From contig CAUWAG010000010.1 in the NCBI GenBank assembly GCA_963556695.1, positions 2,108,001 through 2,172,000 on the forward strand: a stretch of DNA of 64,000 nt. The letters are read 5' to 3'. A program made the position numbers and the translations under genes. The notes under the pieces were generated by a model, which worked only from the letters and a program-made list of their open reading frames with translations, made no database searches and was not told where the DNA came from. The stretch is from Anthostomella pinea. Taxonomy: Eukaryota > Ascomycota > Sordariomycetes > Xylariales > Xylariaceae. Below, one piece after another: positions 21,891 through 32,761 of the stretch (its first letter is position 1; every line of letters begins with the position of its first letter).

Positions 21891-24800
21891 GCAAATAACA
21901 CAAAGTCCTCTTACGCAACCGCTCTTTACCCCTTACTCAACTCGTTAATTCTCAACTCTTGCACAACCTTACATATCTTCAACGTTATCACTCGCTTCAA
22001 TAACTTTCACAGAGCCCCAACAGGTAATAAAGTATATACAGGAGACACCTTCATACCAATCCTAGAATACGGAGAAGTAGACATCACTGCTCATGACTCA
22101 CTGGGACCATTCATCTTGACACTACAGAATGTCGCCTTCTATAAAGGATTTGCGACAAACCTTGTATCTTTACAACAACTCAAAAAGCTTGGATACTACT
22201 GGGACAACAAACCTCTTAATAACTGTGTCAGACAAAAGGATGATTCAGTGGTGTCCAAACTCACAGATAAGTTTAGACAATGGGTTGTAGAGGACATACC
22301 CCTTGACGAAACCAAAGCGTCCTTTGCCCTGCAGAGGAGGATGATCAACTCCAGAACAGAAAGAGCTCCAAACAAGGGTAATGAGAACCTCTGGCACTGG
22401 CGACTAGGGTATTCTAGCCCTGAAGTAATTGCTCAGATTACAAAGCATGCTAAAGGAGTGAGAATCAAGGGTCCCTCTACTGCTCAGTGTGACGGGTGTG
22501 GCAAGGCCAAAATTAAGAGACAGACACGCAAAACACCTAGACGACCATTAACCAAGCCAGGTAGCATCCTGTCTATTGATTCTCTTGACCTTGAGAAAGA
22601 TTCAGATGGCTACTGGAGTATTATGTTTGTCACTTACAGATACTCTAGGTACATGTGGGCATACTTCCTGAAAAGGAGAACTACAGAACACATAATTGGC
22701 GACCTCCAAAGCATCCTTGGTATACTGAAGATACAGTTCCAGATCAATATTGAGGCCATAGAAACAGACAACGAGTTCACCAAGTCAAAGAACATTGAAG
22801 ACTTCATCCAAGACAACCACATCCGAATTGAGCCCTCTGCACTTCATACCCAAGACCAAAATGGAGGCGCTGAGCGCTCGGGGGGTGTAATCAAAGCAAA
22901 AGCTCTTGCCATGCGCAGCGGAGCCAAGCTACCAATATATCTCTGGCGTCACATCTATACTGCAGCAGTGTATCTATATAACAGAATACCATTCTAGCAC
23001 CACAACTGGAAGACCCCATATGAGATGTTCTTCCAGTATCTGTCATTCCGAGACGGCCTAGTTACCCCTGACTGCAGACCAATGCATACACACTTACGAG
23101 CATATGGCTGCAAAATGTTTGCAATGACTGCCGCCGCACAGGAGAAGAAGGACCGCCTCAAGAAGCTGAACCCAAAAGCCTGGGTTGGCTATCTTGTGGG
23201 ATATAACTCAACCAACATCTATCTGGTCTGAAACCCATTAACCAGCAAGGTCCACGCTATGCGTGATATGATAGCAGACAAAGACGAGATGTTCTCAGGA
23301 GACTTGAGCGACCTCAAGGACGACCTCCTGCATGTCAGCGAGGAACAACTAACACTATTTCTAAATAGACACGAAGTGCCATCCAAAATCCTAGAGAACA
23401 TTCCAGTATACCAGGAAGATAAAGATCTTAACAGATTAATACAGGAGTACCCAGACAGAGATGAGATGGACTTGAGTAATAATGGTACAAAAGATACCCA
23501 GGACAAAGCCAACACAAATGGTAGCAAAGGGACTGATTACCCCTATACATCTGCCGCGTTTGAGCCATATTTGACCCCAGAACCCACTCCTCCGCCTGCA
23601 GCAGCACTGCTGGCTGCTACTATCAGAGAGCCTGTAGAGGGCCAGGTCAGAGCATTGTGCTCCCAGCGAGCAGAAGAAGGGTTAGATGCCCGCTTGTTAC
23701 CTTTAACTGGGGACGCCCAGGCCATACGAAATCGTCACGGGAATTGGGAAGCAGCGTTCAATGCTGGATGCATTGCCAATCCTGTTGGTTTGATAGATGG
23801 CAGGCCGGTGAGCAAAGCCAAGTACAACAAGTACAGAATCTATGGCTCTCGTCCTGGTAAAAAATTATCACACCAAAGAAATCATCATGGCCCAGTCTCA
23901 ATACCTACAAAAGTAGGGAAGATACATCAACGATTATTACCACTAGAGCCAAAGAACTGGCAAGGTGTAAAGAACCATCTCTACAAGGCTGAGTGGCGTC
24001 AAACCGAGGTTGACCACATCAGCAGCCACAATGAAATGGATCATGGATAATTACTGACAAGTCAGCAGCAAATGGACACCAAATCCTAGACTATATGTGG
24101 GTATACAAGTACAAATTTGACAAGCACGGCTTTCTAAGTAAGTGCAAAGCACGCCTTATAGTTTGCGGTGACCAGCAAAATAAGAATATCTATGAGGATA
24201 CCTATGCATCAACTCTTGCAGGCAGATCTTTCAGAGCCCTTATAACAATCGCAGCCCGGTTCAATCTTGAGCTCATCCAATATGATGCCATCAACGCCTG
24301 GTTCAATCTTGGGCTCATCCAATATGATGCCATCAACGCCTTTGTTAACGCAGACCTAGAAGAGGAAGTCTTCATGAAAATGCCACGAGGGCATCGTGAA
24401 CAAGGAAAGGTCCTTTTGCTAAAGAAGGCTCTATACGGATTATGGCAATCTTCTTTGTTATGGCAGAAGCATTTCACCAAAACTTTCACAGACCTTAACT
24501 TCAAACCAGTCGCTCACGAACCCTGTTACTTCACAAAGGATGGCATGATCATCTTTTCTATGTGGATGATATCGTGATAGCTTTCAAAGGACACCATCAG
24601 AATGCTATTAAGGCGGTCACAAAGAAGCTCAAAGCTACCTATAAGTTGACAGGAGGAGAGTCACTACAGTGGTTCTTGGTGATAGAGATCATCAGGGACT
24701 GAAAATAGCGGCTCATCTGGCTGTCTCAAGCCTCATATATCAACAAAATTACAAGCCATATCGACCACAACAAAGAGTGCCCAGAGATCCCTATGAAGCC

Positions 24801-25638
24801 TCAAGAACTTCTCCCAAGTGACGAGCTTGCCTCGCCAGCCTCAATCAACAGATACCAAAAGAAGATTGGATCAGTCTTATACACAGCAGTGATCACATGA
24901 CTTGATATCTTCTTTGCTGCCTCTCGGCTTTCACGCTTCAATACTAACCCAAATAATTTATATTCTGCTGCAGCAGAGCACCTATTAGAGTACCTGAAGG
25001 GCACCAGGTCTTTTGCTTTTCAATTGAGGGGTGAAGATCTGCTGGAAACATGGAGCGATACATCATTTGCTGACAACTGTCTTGACCAAAAGAGCTCACA
25101 AGCATATGTCATGAAGTTATTTGGAGGCATCATTGACTGGAGAGCAAATAAACAGGACACAGTGACAACCTCAATAACAGAGGCAGAACTGTTATCCCTT
25201 ACCTAAGCAGCCAAAGAAGTGATATTTGTCTCACAACTTTTTAGAGAAATTGGCGTATCCTTGGACTGTCCAATTCTCCGGATTTGGTGTGACAACCAAC
25301 AGACCATCAAGTTGATGCGGAAGGACCTTCAAACATTTCAAACAAAGCTCAAGCACGTCGATATCCATAATCACTGGTTAAGGGAAGCTCAACGCAATGG
25401 GAAGATAGACGTCGAGTACGTCCGGAGTGGAATGATGCTTGCAGACGGCCTGACCAAGGCACTGTCAGCACCAAAGTTCAAGACATTCAGGGAGCAAGTG
25501 AGGCTGACAGATATCCATGAGAGACTTGTAGCCCGCAAGCTACAAGAACTTAAAGATAACCTTGAACAGGAAGAGCAACAGACTGAATGCTCAGGAACAA
25601 CCCCAATGGAAGGAGTTGTTCCTGGGGGGGTGTGTTGA
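21852..25638 (+). pseudogene. Copia pol region (integrase, reverse transcriptase, RNase H)
   Basis: The GAG-pre-integrase segment (NLWHWRLGYSSPE) is followed by an integrase core with acidic residues in LSIDSLDL, IETDNEF and NGGAERSGG, stopping at 22995. RT starts around 24095 (WVYKYKFDKHG) and contains an in-frame 42-bp tandem duplication (24258-24299 and 24300-24341) across the QYDAINAF motif. Just before the YVDD motif, at about 24555, a one-base loss shifts the frame. RNase H follows (SDTSFADN, SITEAELLSLT, then a stop, then RIWCDNQQ), ending in LADGLTKAL near 25450. The element cannot make Pol. Confidence 0.85.
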
Positions 25639-25781
25639 ATAGGAGCCGGAGATAGACACCGGAAGATCTCTAGTAGGGCAGAGACGCACAGGGCATCTGA
25701 CCCACCAAGAAGACAGATAATCAATCTCTGCACACAGAGCACAACAATCAATAGAATCAATCATCATCCGTGTATTCAACA
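25633..25781 (+). repeat. 3' LTR of the Copia element
   Basis: 149 bp from TGTTGAATAGG to GTATTCAACA, with intact TG..CA ends. A G-rich polypurine stretch (CCTGGGGGGGTG) lies directly upstream, as expected for second-strand priming. Confidence 0.9.
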
Positions 25782-26051
25782 GCACGAGCTGCTATTGAGC
25801 AACGGGCAGAGAGACAACGAGTTTTGCGTGAATTACAGAACTTGCATACTGACAAATCAGAGAGATCACTCCCTGAAGACTCCCTCTCCTCTGAATCGTT
25901 AGATTCAGAAGAATTAGACGAAGGGGTGGTTGTTAACGATGGGAACGAGGAGGGGTCTGATGAGCCGGATGATGAAGCCGACGAGCCCACTGTGGTGCGA
26001 TCTTCGCGCCGCGCAATCCAACAGCCCGCACGGTACCGGGCGAACAATTAA
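25782..26051 (+). pseudogene. C-terminal fragment of pogo element 1 transposase
   Basis: Open frame continuing straight out of the Copia LTR: ARAAIEQRAERQRVLRE, an acidic Ser/Glu/Asp-rich tail, and the closing motif RSSRRAIQQPARYRANN. The same type of ending (TRSGRAIRAPARLYE) closes the pogo transposase at 61150-62919, which supports assignment to a Fot1-like transposase tail. Confidence 0.78.
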
Positions 26052-26208
26052 TATTGCTGAAGACTTCAAGAAACGGCGGTTCTAATGCATTTATTATATA
26101 ATTTATAACTTCAATTCGGATGGAGTTGTCAGTGCGTGCAAGTGTGGCCTTTTGGTGTGAAAAGTGTCCCACTTGGGGGGATGTCCCACTTGGTGGCCCC
26201 CGCCGTTA

Positions 26209-26600
26209 ATAAGGGACACCGCGAGCATGTGGACAGATGCCTCGAAGCAGCCCTCAATCCAACACCATCCGTCGCGAATGGGAACCCAGCGGCATATCAT
26301 CTGGTACAGTACCTAGTTGCTGGAGGCTTTCAATAAGTGCAGTGCCGTTTCACGCAGTCCACTGCTCTTCCTGGGGAATCTCTACGTCGCTGAAGGCCCA
26401 GTGGGGGGGAGGCCATCTCTGTTCGGAACGTAAACCTCCTATGCGGTGAACAGTACTAAAACTTGTCATTAAGCAGCTCGACCATTTATGCTATGAAAAT
26501 TACTGATTCATCGATTCATCAAACATAAGCTGTATCATTGAATCCGCCAATCCATGACTTGGCGCCCCTGGGCTGTCTTCCTCGTCGTTCCAAGTCTCCA
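26209..26600. other. Intergenic, 3' of the PARP gene
   Basis: Lies between the right TA of the transposon nest and the PARP stop codon. No coding or repeat signal; presumably holds the PARP 3' end. Confidence 0.5.
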
Positions 26601-28724
26601 TCACATAGCGACCTTGAACAGGTAGCGGAGCTTCAGGTGTTCCACGTTGTAGGATATGTACTCGTTGTACATCAGGAACCCACCGTTATGGCTTTTGTTG
26701 TCAACTGGTTTTCCATCGGGCTATTCACAGTCAGTCTGTCATCGCCATCACCAGCCTCTCTCCCACCCCGTTCGTCCACAAAACCACCAAACAAAGAGAA
26801 AAGGTAAGAACTCACCATCTTAACACCCTCCAAAGCCCCATTCACACACCCCGCATCCTTCCACTTCCCTGGGCCCGTGCGGCCGACGCCCTTTGTCGCG
26901 ACGCAGTTGGCCTTCCTGGCCGCCTCGGCGGCGCCGCTGTCGCCCGAGTCGATCTCGTACATGGGGTTCGACAGCTCGGCCTCGACCAGCATCAGCAGGC
27001 CGACGCCGCCGCTGAGCGACGACACGCAGTAGTTGGCCGACTTGGACGACAGGTCTGCGAGGTAGACGCCCTTGCCGAAGGCGTAGCCGCTCACGGGGGC
27101 CTCTGGGTGGTTGGGGTTGTCAGCTCGGTGGCGCCCGAGAAGTGTAGACGGGACGGGACGGGGGGTAAGGGTAGGGTAAAAGGAAGGCATCGATCGAGGA
27201 AGGCATGATTTACCCGGCGGCGCAATGCGCAAGCCCTGCGACAGAATACCGCCATAATTCGTAGTGCGAGACCCGTGCCACAGCAGCAGCCTCCGCGAAT
27301 CCTTCAGCGTCTTGCGGCTCTTCTCGAACCTCTCGTGCTCGCCGGGCCGCTCCACGCGAAAGATGTCCTGCAGGCGGTACCTGAGGCCGTGCGAGCTGTG
27401 GCTCGAGTCGATGAGGTACGTCTGCAGCTCCTTGTACTCGGCGGACTTGTGGTCGAGGGCCTGCAGCTCCTTCAACTGCAGTCCGCGGAAGTGCGCGTCT
27501 AGTCGGTTGACCGAGGCGGCGTCTTTGGACTTGGTGTCGTGCGCGCGCATGATCGTGTTGGCGACTTCCATGTCGGTCAGCGTGTCGAGCATGGCGACTT
27601 CCTTGCGCAGAAGGTCGTCATTGTCGATTAAGGGGGGCCTGTTGCGACCGAAGGCGTGCGGGATCGTGGAGTAGTACTTGTTCGTCCACTCTTCAATGAC
27701 CTAGGTACGTACGACTGTCAGTGGCATGTCGGGTATGGAAAGGGAGGTGATGTGTACTTCGCCTCGATCCTTGTCGTACTTGTTCTTGGCCAGGCTGGGG
27801 TGCTTGATGAGGCTCGCCAGCTCTTTCAGCTGCTCGAAGCCGCTCTGCAGGCTGGCCTTGCCGAGTTTCCCCAGTGGCAGCTTGTCGCTGTTATACCCGA
27901 TCTCTTCGAGCACCGAGTTGAAGTGATTCTCGCTGTGGAATAGATCAGATCCATCCAGTACGGATAGTCGTATCCAACATAGGACTATTGTTGGCTTACT
28001 TGAAGATCAGCTCCATGAGCCTCTGAGTGGCGATGTCAAGGCCGCTCTTGGCCGTACTGCAACTGTCGGATCCATCATCCGACTCGTCATTCTCGGCATC
28101 ATCTTCGTCTTCATATGCCCTTTCGACGTAGGTGTACTTCTTCGGCTTGGGCTCGTCCCCGCGGTTCTCCCATTCCAGGCCGGTCTTGCCCTTGAACTTC
28201 TTGTTGTATTCGACCTTTGCCTCGTCAATGTCTTCGAAACTCATAGTCTTGACTTGACCCAACTCGCCAACCCTGGTGAGCTATCAGTCCTGGGAAGGAA
28301 GAAATGGTCTAATTGACGAGGGCTCTTCATACCTGCCCCAGCGAGTGTGGACGTAATAGGTGTCGCTCTTGTCATCCACAAGAAGCTGCACCATGTAGAA
28401 CTACAGAGGAGTCAGCGCTGGAACCAAACAAGCACAAGAAGGGCATTGGTTCTACCTTGTTGTTGTTCCCAGAAACATTGCTCAGATTCAGAGAAGCATC
28501 CCAGATCGTCTCATCGTCGTCGATGTGGACATAGACATTGCCTGCTAGACGGGTCAACTGTCGCTCGTTAATCGAAAGAATGACATGCACCATGACATAC
28601 CACCCTCATTAAAGGCTTCATCGACAGGAATTGATGGCTGTGCAGCCTTCTTGGCGCCCGCGTTTGTCTTCTGCTTCTTTACCCCGCTGCCGGTTCCGGC
28701 CTTCGTTCTCTTCTTGGGGGGCAT
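26601..28724 (-). CDS. Poly(ADP-ribose) polymerase (WGR, regulatory and catalytic domains)
   Basis: Nuclear enzyme using NAD+ to attach ADP-ribose chains to proteins during DNA damage signalling. Eight exons, from the start: 28724-28601, 28544-28456, 28400-28333, 28272-28000, 27932-27758, 27700-27214, 27102-26816 and 26720-26601. All phases match, giving 540 aa. A basic N-terminus (MPPKKRTKAGTG) precedes the WGR domain (SGNNNKFYMVQLL, HTRWGRVGELGQ), the helical regulatory domain (KLPLGKLGKASLQSGFEQL) and the catalytic domain. The H-Y-E triad is complete: LLWHGSR, KSANYC and YNEYISYN. No BRCT domain is encoded, unlike several described fungal PARPs, so protein recruitment may differ. Homologues include A. 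nidulans PrpA and N. crassa NPO. Confidence 0.94.
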
Positions 28725-29586
28725 GGTTACGATGCGGAAGTGTAACAAGGACAAGACGGCCCGATGAGCAGCTTAGGATAGACAAGGCAGACAAGGTTCC
28801 TGAGACCGAGAGCGGCTTGACTCGTTACAATTTCACCTGGACTTCCGCTGGTTTTATAGACATCCCAGCCAGTGTTGGCTATAAGGGGGGGTGACATCCT
28901 TGCAGGGAGACAATTCGTAAGAGACGCCGCCAAGCTGCAGCATCGAGATCCGAAGTGCAGCAGTATAGCCACTTCAGGGTGCTGCGCAAGGTCCTGCCTG
29001 GTCGTGGTCAGAAGGAGCAAGCCTCCGCACGACAACCCGGTGTGTTGCCTGGCGGTATAAGCTTGGTACCCATATGGCATGTATGGCATCCCAGGCACCA
29101 CAGACAGCGCCATGCAAAGGGAAGCTTCATTCAGGCTCTCTGCCTGCTGACTGCATAGAATCTAGGGGTTGACATTGTTGAAGCTGAGGAGGGAGGAAGG
29201 ACCCTGGTTGGTTATCAGCGACCTTGTGTGGTGCCGATCCTCCCTGTTGCCTACTGATATGCCGTGGCCCCCAACGGCCCCTAACTTCGACCGAATGTCA
29301 CTTGAAGAGCCTCCAGGCACCAGGTACCCATCACCGGGTCTTATGACTGAATCTTCGGAACAGCTCACATCCATCGAGGCGGAACGTGCTACCAGTGTTA
29401 AAGCACCACTGCGTGACTATTGAAGTCGTTGTCATCAAGACATGCAGACCATATCGGAATTCAACCGCCAAACTACCTACCTCCTAGCCAATCCATAATG
29501 CCCAACGCCACCGGTAATAGCAACCAAGCCGCTCGTGCTTCTGCGCCGCTAATGCATACCTAAACCCGTGACTTTTCTAAATCATC
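28725..29586. other. Intergenic between PARP and RTT109
   Basis: Upstream of PARP (-) and downstream of RTT109 (-). It should contain the PARP promoter. No conserved frame or repeat recognised. Confidence 0.5.
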
Positions 29587-31410
29587 TCAACATGGCTTCG
29601 CCTTCTTTCGAACTAGTCCGGCTCCGAGGACATTGACTCTGGGCTCTGTATCAGTCGATCGAGGCATGCCGCCTGTTGCGGGCGTTGACGGGTTGTCGCC
29701 CGCCTCAAGCTTTGCTTTCTTACGTACTAACCCACTGCCGAGCACGTTCACAGGAGCAGGGGAGGAGCCGGCACTCGCTTCTGCAACTGGTCGTTTCCTT
29801 CTGGTCATCGCCGACAGGTTATTGACTGTGCCGGCGCTGCTGGATGGCGGCTGAGAAGTTATTTCCCTACAACCGATGACGTTGAGGGCCCAATCTTGGC
29901 TCATGTTCACCTCATTGGTCCACCTGGCCGTGCTTGTAACCGCCTGTTCCAGAGTGCCAAAATCTAGGTGTAGTAGTAGTTCAATAGCCCTATTGTAGCC
30001 GCTCTCGTTGAGTACTACCTGTCCTCGACCTTCCTCGGGCCAGTAATAGTGAGGCGTTTCAATCTGTTTGGGAAACTTCGTTCGGTGTTTCCTTTTGATC
30101 TGGGGCTTCCGAGGAAGAATCCGCCCTGTGAGCACCTTCTTAGTAGGCTGCTTGCGTGACTGATTGCCAGGCGCCGCTGTAGCGGGTTTCGACGGTGTAG
30201 AAGTTGGAGTAACAAGTGAGACAATATCATGTTGACTCATCACTGGGGTAGAAGGACACGCTGTCTCGACCGCAGGTGCGCAGAAGGAAGCGTTTGGTGT
30301 AGACATGAACGCAGCAGAGCTCCGCTCATTCGAAGCCGAACCCCCTGGTGCCGTCGTCGTAGACTCGGGGTCAAAAACAACCCATATGAATCCCGTCATC
30401 CGTCCACTGGAACACTCCTGCCGAAAGGCCATCATCTCCCAGAACTGTTCTAATGTTCTTGGGCTCTTCCAACCGCCAACCAACTTGGCCTTCTCCGATG
30501 TCGAGTCTTCCAGCTCTTGCACGAATCGGGCTTTGGGATCATCCGGATACGTCGGTATGAGACACCTGGCGGGAATTTCGCGGTCGAACGTCGATGCGTC
30601 CTTTGTGTATAGGGAGATGTGCTCAAGAGGATGATCGAAGGTCCAATTGAAAGAGGACCGAGGAAGGAAGGCTCTCGTCTCATAGTTATCTAGCCCAGGT
30701 ATAATCAGATACCCATGTACGCGGTTCCATGTCTCCTGCTTTTTTCTTGTGGTGGCATCGTTCTCGACAAGTGGGTTTAGGACCCGACACCACCACTTGA
30801 TCAAGCGCCTGTCATCCAGGACGTGTTTGCCACTGTTCTTGACGCTGCCCGGGAATAGGTATTGCGACTGAGCGCGTGCAAAGAGGTTGACAACTAATTG
30901 CTTTGAATTGCGTCTTCGACTGGTAACGAGGAATTTGAGAAACACTGCCGTAACTTCGCGAATTGGGGAGGATGCTCCCTTGGGTAGGTTCAGGAGATGT
31001 AGGTATCCAGTCGAGTCCGCCTTTGCAACGAAGATAGTGGTGTTGAAAGCAGTGGTATAAATGTAGATCTCGAGCCCAAGGACTAGGACTTCGCTCCTCT
31101 TCGACTGCCCTCCATTCTTTGGAGCTTCGACTGAAACAGCCAGGAAATGTTTTTCGCAGTATGTCTTCAAAGGCTTGCTCGGCCGCCTATCCCTCGACTG
31201 TGCTTCGGCAGGGTTCTTGGGGTCGGCAGACGACTTCAACGCAGGAGGATAGCAAAGGGCTTCGGTGGCCGCAGGGGTTGTCGATAGGTGGTACGCTTTA
31301 AACTCGAAGTCTTTGGGCAGAACGCTGGCAAGTTCCTGGGCCAGCTGGTTCCTGAACTTCACAGCCCGACTGCGATCAGAGGCGTTGATGGCTTGTCTCG
31401 GATTCGACAT
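29587..31410 (-). CDS. RTT109: Histone acetyltransferase Rtt109 (KAT11)
   Basis: Fungal-specific acetyltransferase for histone H3 (K56, K9 and K27 in yeast), acting with chaperones Asf1 and Vps75 in replication-coupled nucleosome assembly. Single exon, 607 aa from ATG 31410 (MSNPRQAINASDRSR); longer reading would need a non-ATG start. The KAT11 domain spans roughly residues 15-370: LAQELASVLPKDFEF, LVLGLEIYIYTT, FVAKADSTGYLHLL, ARAQSQYLFPGSVKNSGKHV, LIKWWCRVL. At about residues 290-293 it has DDPK, matching the position of the catalytic-region Asp pair and autoacetylated Lys of yeast Rtt109. The C-terminus is basic and repeats NVLG(S/A)GLVRKKAK twice, the second at the very end; this could serve nuclear import or chaperone binding (inference). 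Confidence 0.93.
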   Translation of the reverse strand: MSNPRQAINASDRSRAVKFRNQLAQELASVLPKDFEFKAYHLSTTPAATEALCYPPALKSSADPKNPAEAQSRDRRPSKPLKTYCEKHFLAVSVEAPKNGGQSKRSEVLVLGLEIYIYTTAFNTTIFVAKADSTGYLHLLNLPKGASSPIREVTAVFLKFLVTSRRRNSKQLVVNLFARAQSQYLFPGSVKNSGKHVLDDRRLIKWWCRVLNPLVENDATTRKKQETWNRVHGYLIIPGLDNYETRAFLPRSSFNWTFDHPLEHISLYTKDASTFDREIPARCLIPTYPDDPKARFVQELEDSTSEKAKLVGGWKSPRTLEQFWEMMAFRQECSSGRMTGFIWVVFDPESTTTAPGGSASNERSSAAFMSTPNASFCAPAVETACPSTPVMSQHDIVSLVTPTSTPSKPATAAPGNQSRKQPTKKVLTGRILPRKPQIKRKHRTKFPKQIETPHYYWPEEGRGQVVLNESGYNRAIELLLHLDFGTLEQAVTSTARWTNEVNMSQDWALNVIGCREITSQPPSSSAGTVNNLSAMTRRKRPVAEASAGSSPAPVNVLGSGLVRKKAKLEAGDNPSTPATGGMPRSTDTEPRVNVLGAGLVRKKAKPC

Positions 31411-31855
31411 CGTTAGGTTTTGGGGGATATGTATGAGAGATTTCGAAATAGCGATTGGTTTGATGGAAAGGGAATTCAAGTAAAGTCCTTGACGCTATTG
31501 ACCAAAACTGCGGTTCCCGTGACTGGGAAGAGTGAATATACCGGAGCTGAAATTGGGTATATCACTGTCGGCGTTGAGCGATCGGCACACACTGCGACGC
31601 GTTAGAGGGAGCTTCCAATCTCGTAAAGAGTCAAGACGTGTAAATGGGCAAGGGAAAGCACGGGCCCACTGACAGGCGTTGTTGTCGGCGCTTTCCAGCT
31701 CATATCCCCGGCGATTCCCAATTGGCTGGGCCCGAGCAAGAGACCCACCTGCGAAAAAGTCCATTGGAGCTCTACAACGCGACTTGTCTTATCATCATCG
31801 CTCGCACTCCTTGAAATCTCCACGATGCGATGAAATAGCCAACTGTCCCGCCCCA
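31411..31855. promoter_or_regulatory. Divergent promoter, RTT109 / mL57
   Basis: The 445 bp between the start codons of RTT109 (-) and mL57 (+) must hold both promoters. No TATA box or known operator is evident. Sharing one intergenic region raises the possibility of coordinated expression, which the sequence cannot prove. Confidence 0.6.
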
Positions 31856-32761
31856 ATGGCCCTCAATACTTCCCGATCAGCTGCGAGCTTCTCTCGCCAA
31901 GCTCTACGCCACTGCAGAAGCCGACCTGCCGGCCACCTATCCCGACCCATCGCCTCGACATGCTCGTTCGCGACATCAGCGACCCGATCTTCAGAGCAGG
32001 CCGCTGAGATCCCACGATGGATGCAGACCCCTGAGCGCATGAAGGCACCCTTCTCGCCGCACATAACAAAGGACCCTGCACGCTCGAGGTGGAAGGTCAA
32101 CGAAGATGCCCAGAAGCTCGACGATGCGTTGAATAACTTCCTTGGGCGCGACGGCGAGAGGATGCTCCCAGACGAGCTGAAGTGGCTTGGCGTGACACAC
32201 AAGAGCTTCGACCAAGGGAGGAGAGGGTTCAATGATCGTCTGGCTTTCCTTGGTAGGTTGAAGCGTTTATTCGCTCTGCCAATGTCTATGGCAATGGCTA
32301 ACGGAGGTTCTAGGTCGACAAATATGTGCCATGGAAGCCACACAATCTATTATCACCTCCCCGGCGGACTATGCTCAACCGGAGAACGATCCATACGCAG
32401 ACCGACGACAACCATACGAAGATCCCGCCCTCCGGAGTCTTGACAACCTCACCAATAACCAGCCTAATGATCTTTTTACCCTGGACAAGCTGACCAAAAT
32501 CGCCTTGGATACTGGCCTGACCGAGGTCGTCCGGTGGAAACCTCGCATGGTACGATCTACCTATTGAGAGTCTATCACGCTGTTGCTAACACTTGGTCAA
32601 AGCCCGAAAACATCAAAGGTTCCGGATTCAACGTCATCATGTCGGGTGCCATATACGCCCTCGTCGGAGCCGTTGCTCTGCAGAACGGTGGCAAAGTCGC
32701 GAGCCGAGTCGTACGCGAAAGAATAATGAAGAAGATACGGCCAAAGACAGTCGCGCATTGA
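31856..32761 (+). CDS. Mitochondrial ribosomal large-subunit protein mL57 (MRPL15 family)
   Basis: Structural protein of the mitochondrial 54S subunit built on a catalytically inactive RNase III fold. Three exons, 31856-32252, 32314-32549 and 32603-32761, give 263 aa in consistent phase. The last acceptor is CAAAG, slightly unusual. The N-terminus (MALNTSRSAASFSRQALRHC) is Arg/Ser-rich and lacks acids, a mitochondrial presequence. The RNase III-like region follows: LPDELKWLGVTHKSFDQGRR, FNDRLAFLGRQI, later FTLDKLTKIALDTGL. A C-terminal helix-rich segment has AIYALVGAVALQNGG. The FLGD-type catalytic Asp of true RNase III is replaced (FLGR), fitting a structural role. Confidence 0.9.

Larger units (their letters stand above)
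20341..25781 (+). mobile_element. Copia-type LTR retrotransposon, defective
   Basis: A 5.4-kb element with 149-bp LTRs (20341-20489 and 25633-25781). Domain order is Gag, zinc knuckle, integrase, reverse transcriptase, RNase H, which is the Ty1/Copia order. Many stops and frameshifts make it non-autonomous. The left flank is pogo element 2 and the right flank is the transposase tail of pogo element 1. The 5 bp on the two sides (ACAAT and GCACG) do not match, so this is not a simple insertion. Confidence 0.9.
16663..26206 (+). mobile_element. Pogo/Fot1-type element 1, split by nested insertions
   Basis: The ends are inverted repeats. The left begins ACGGCGGGGGCCCCCAAGTG and carries two copies of CCCAAGTGGGACA; the right end, reversed, differs at a few bases (GGGGGCCACCAAGTG). 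Both abut a TA dinucleotide (16661-16662 and 26207-26208), the Tc1/mariner/pogo duplication. The transposase N-terminus (17257 on) and C-terminus (25782-26051) are present, but about 8.3 kb of other material separates them and the DDE core is missing. The 9.5-kb span is therefore a composite, not one mobile unit. Confidence 0.8.

Noticed and set aside
20341..25781. Copia element as a simple insertion with target duplication
   Set aside because: Flanking 5-mers differ and the flanks derive from different pogo elements, so a rearrangement is more likely.
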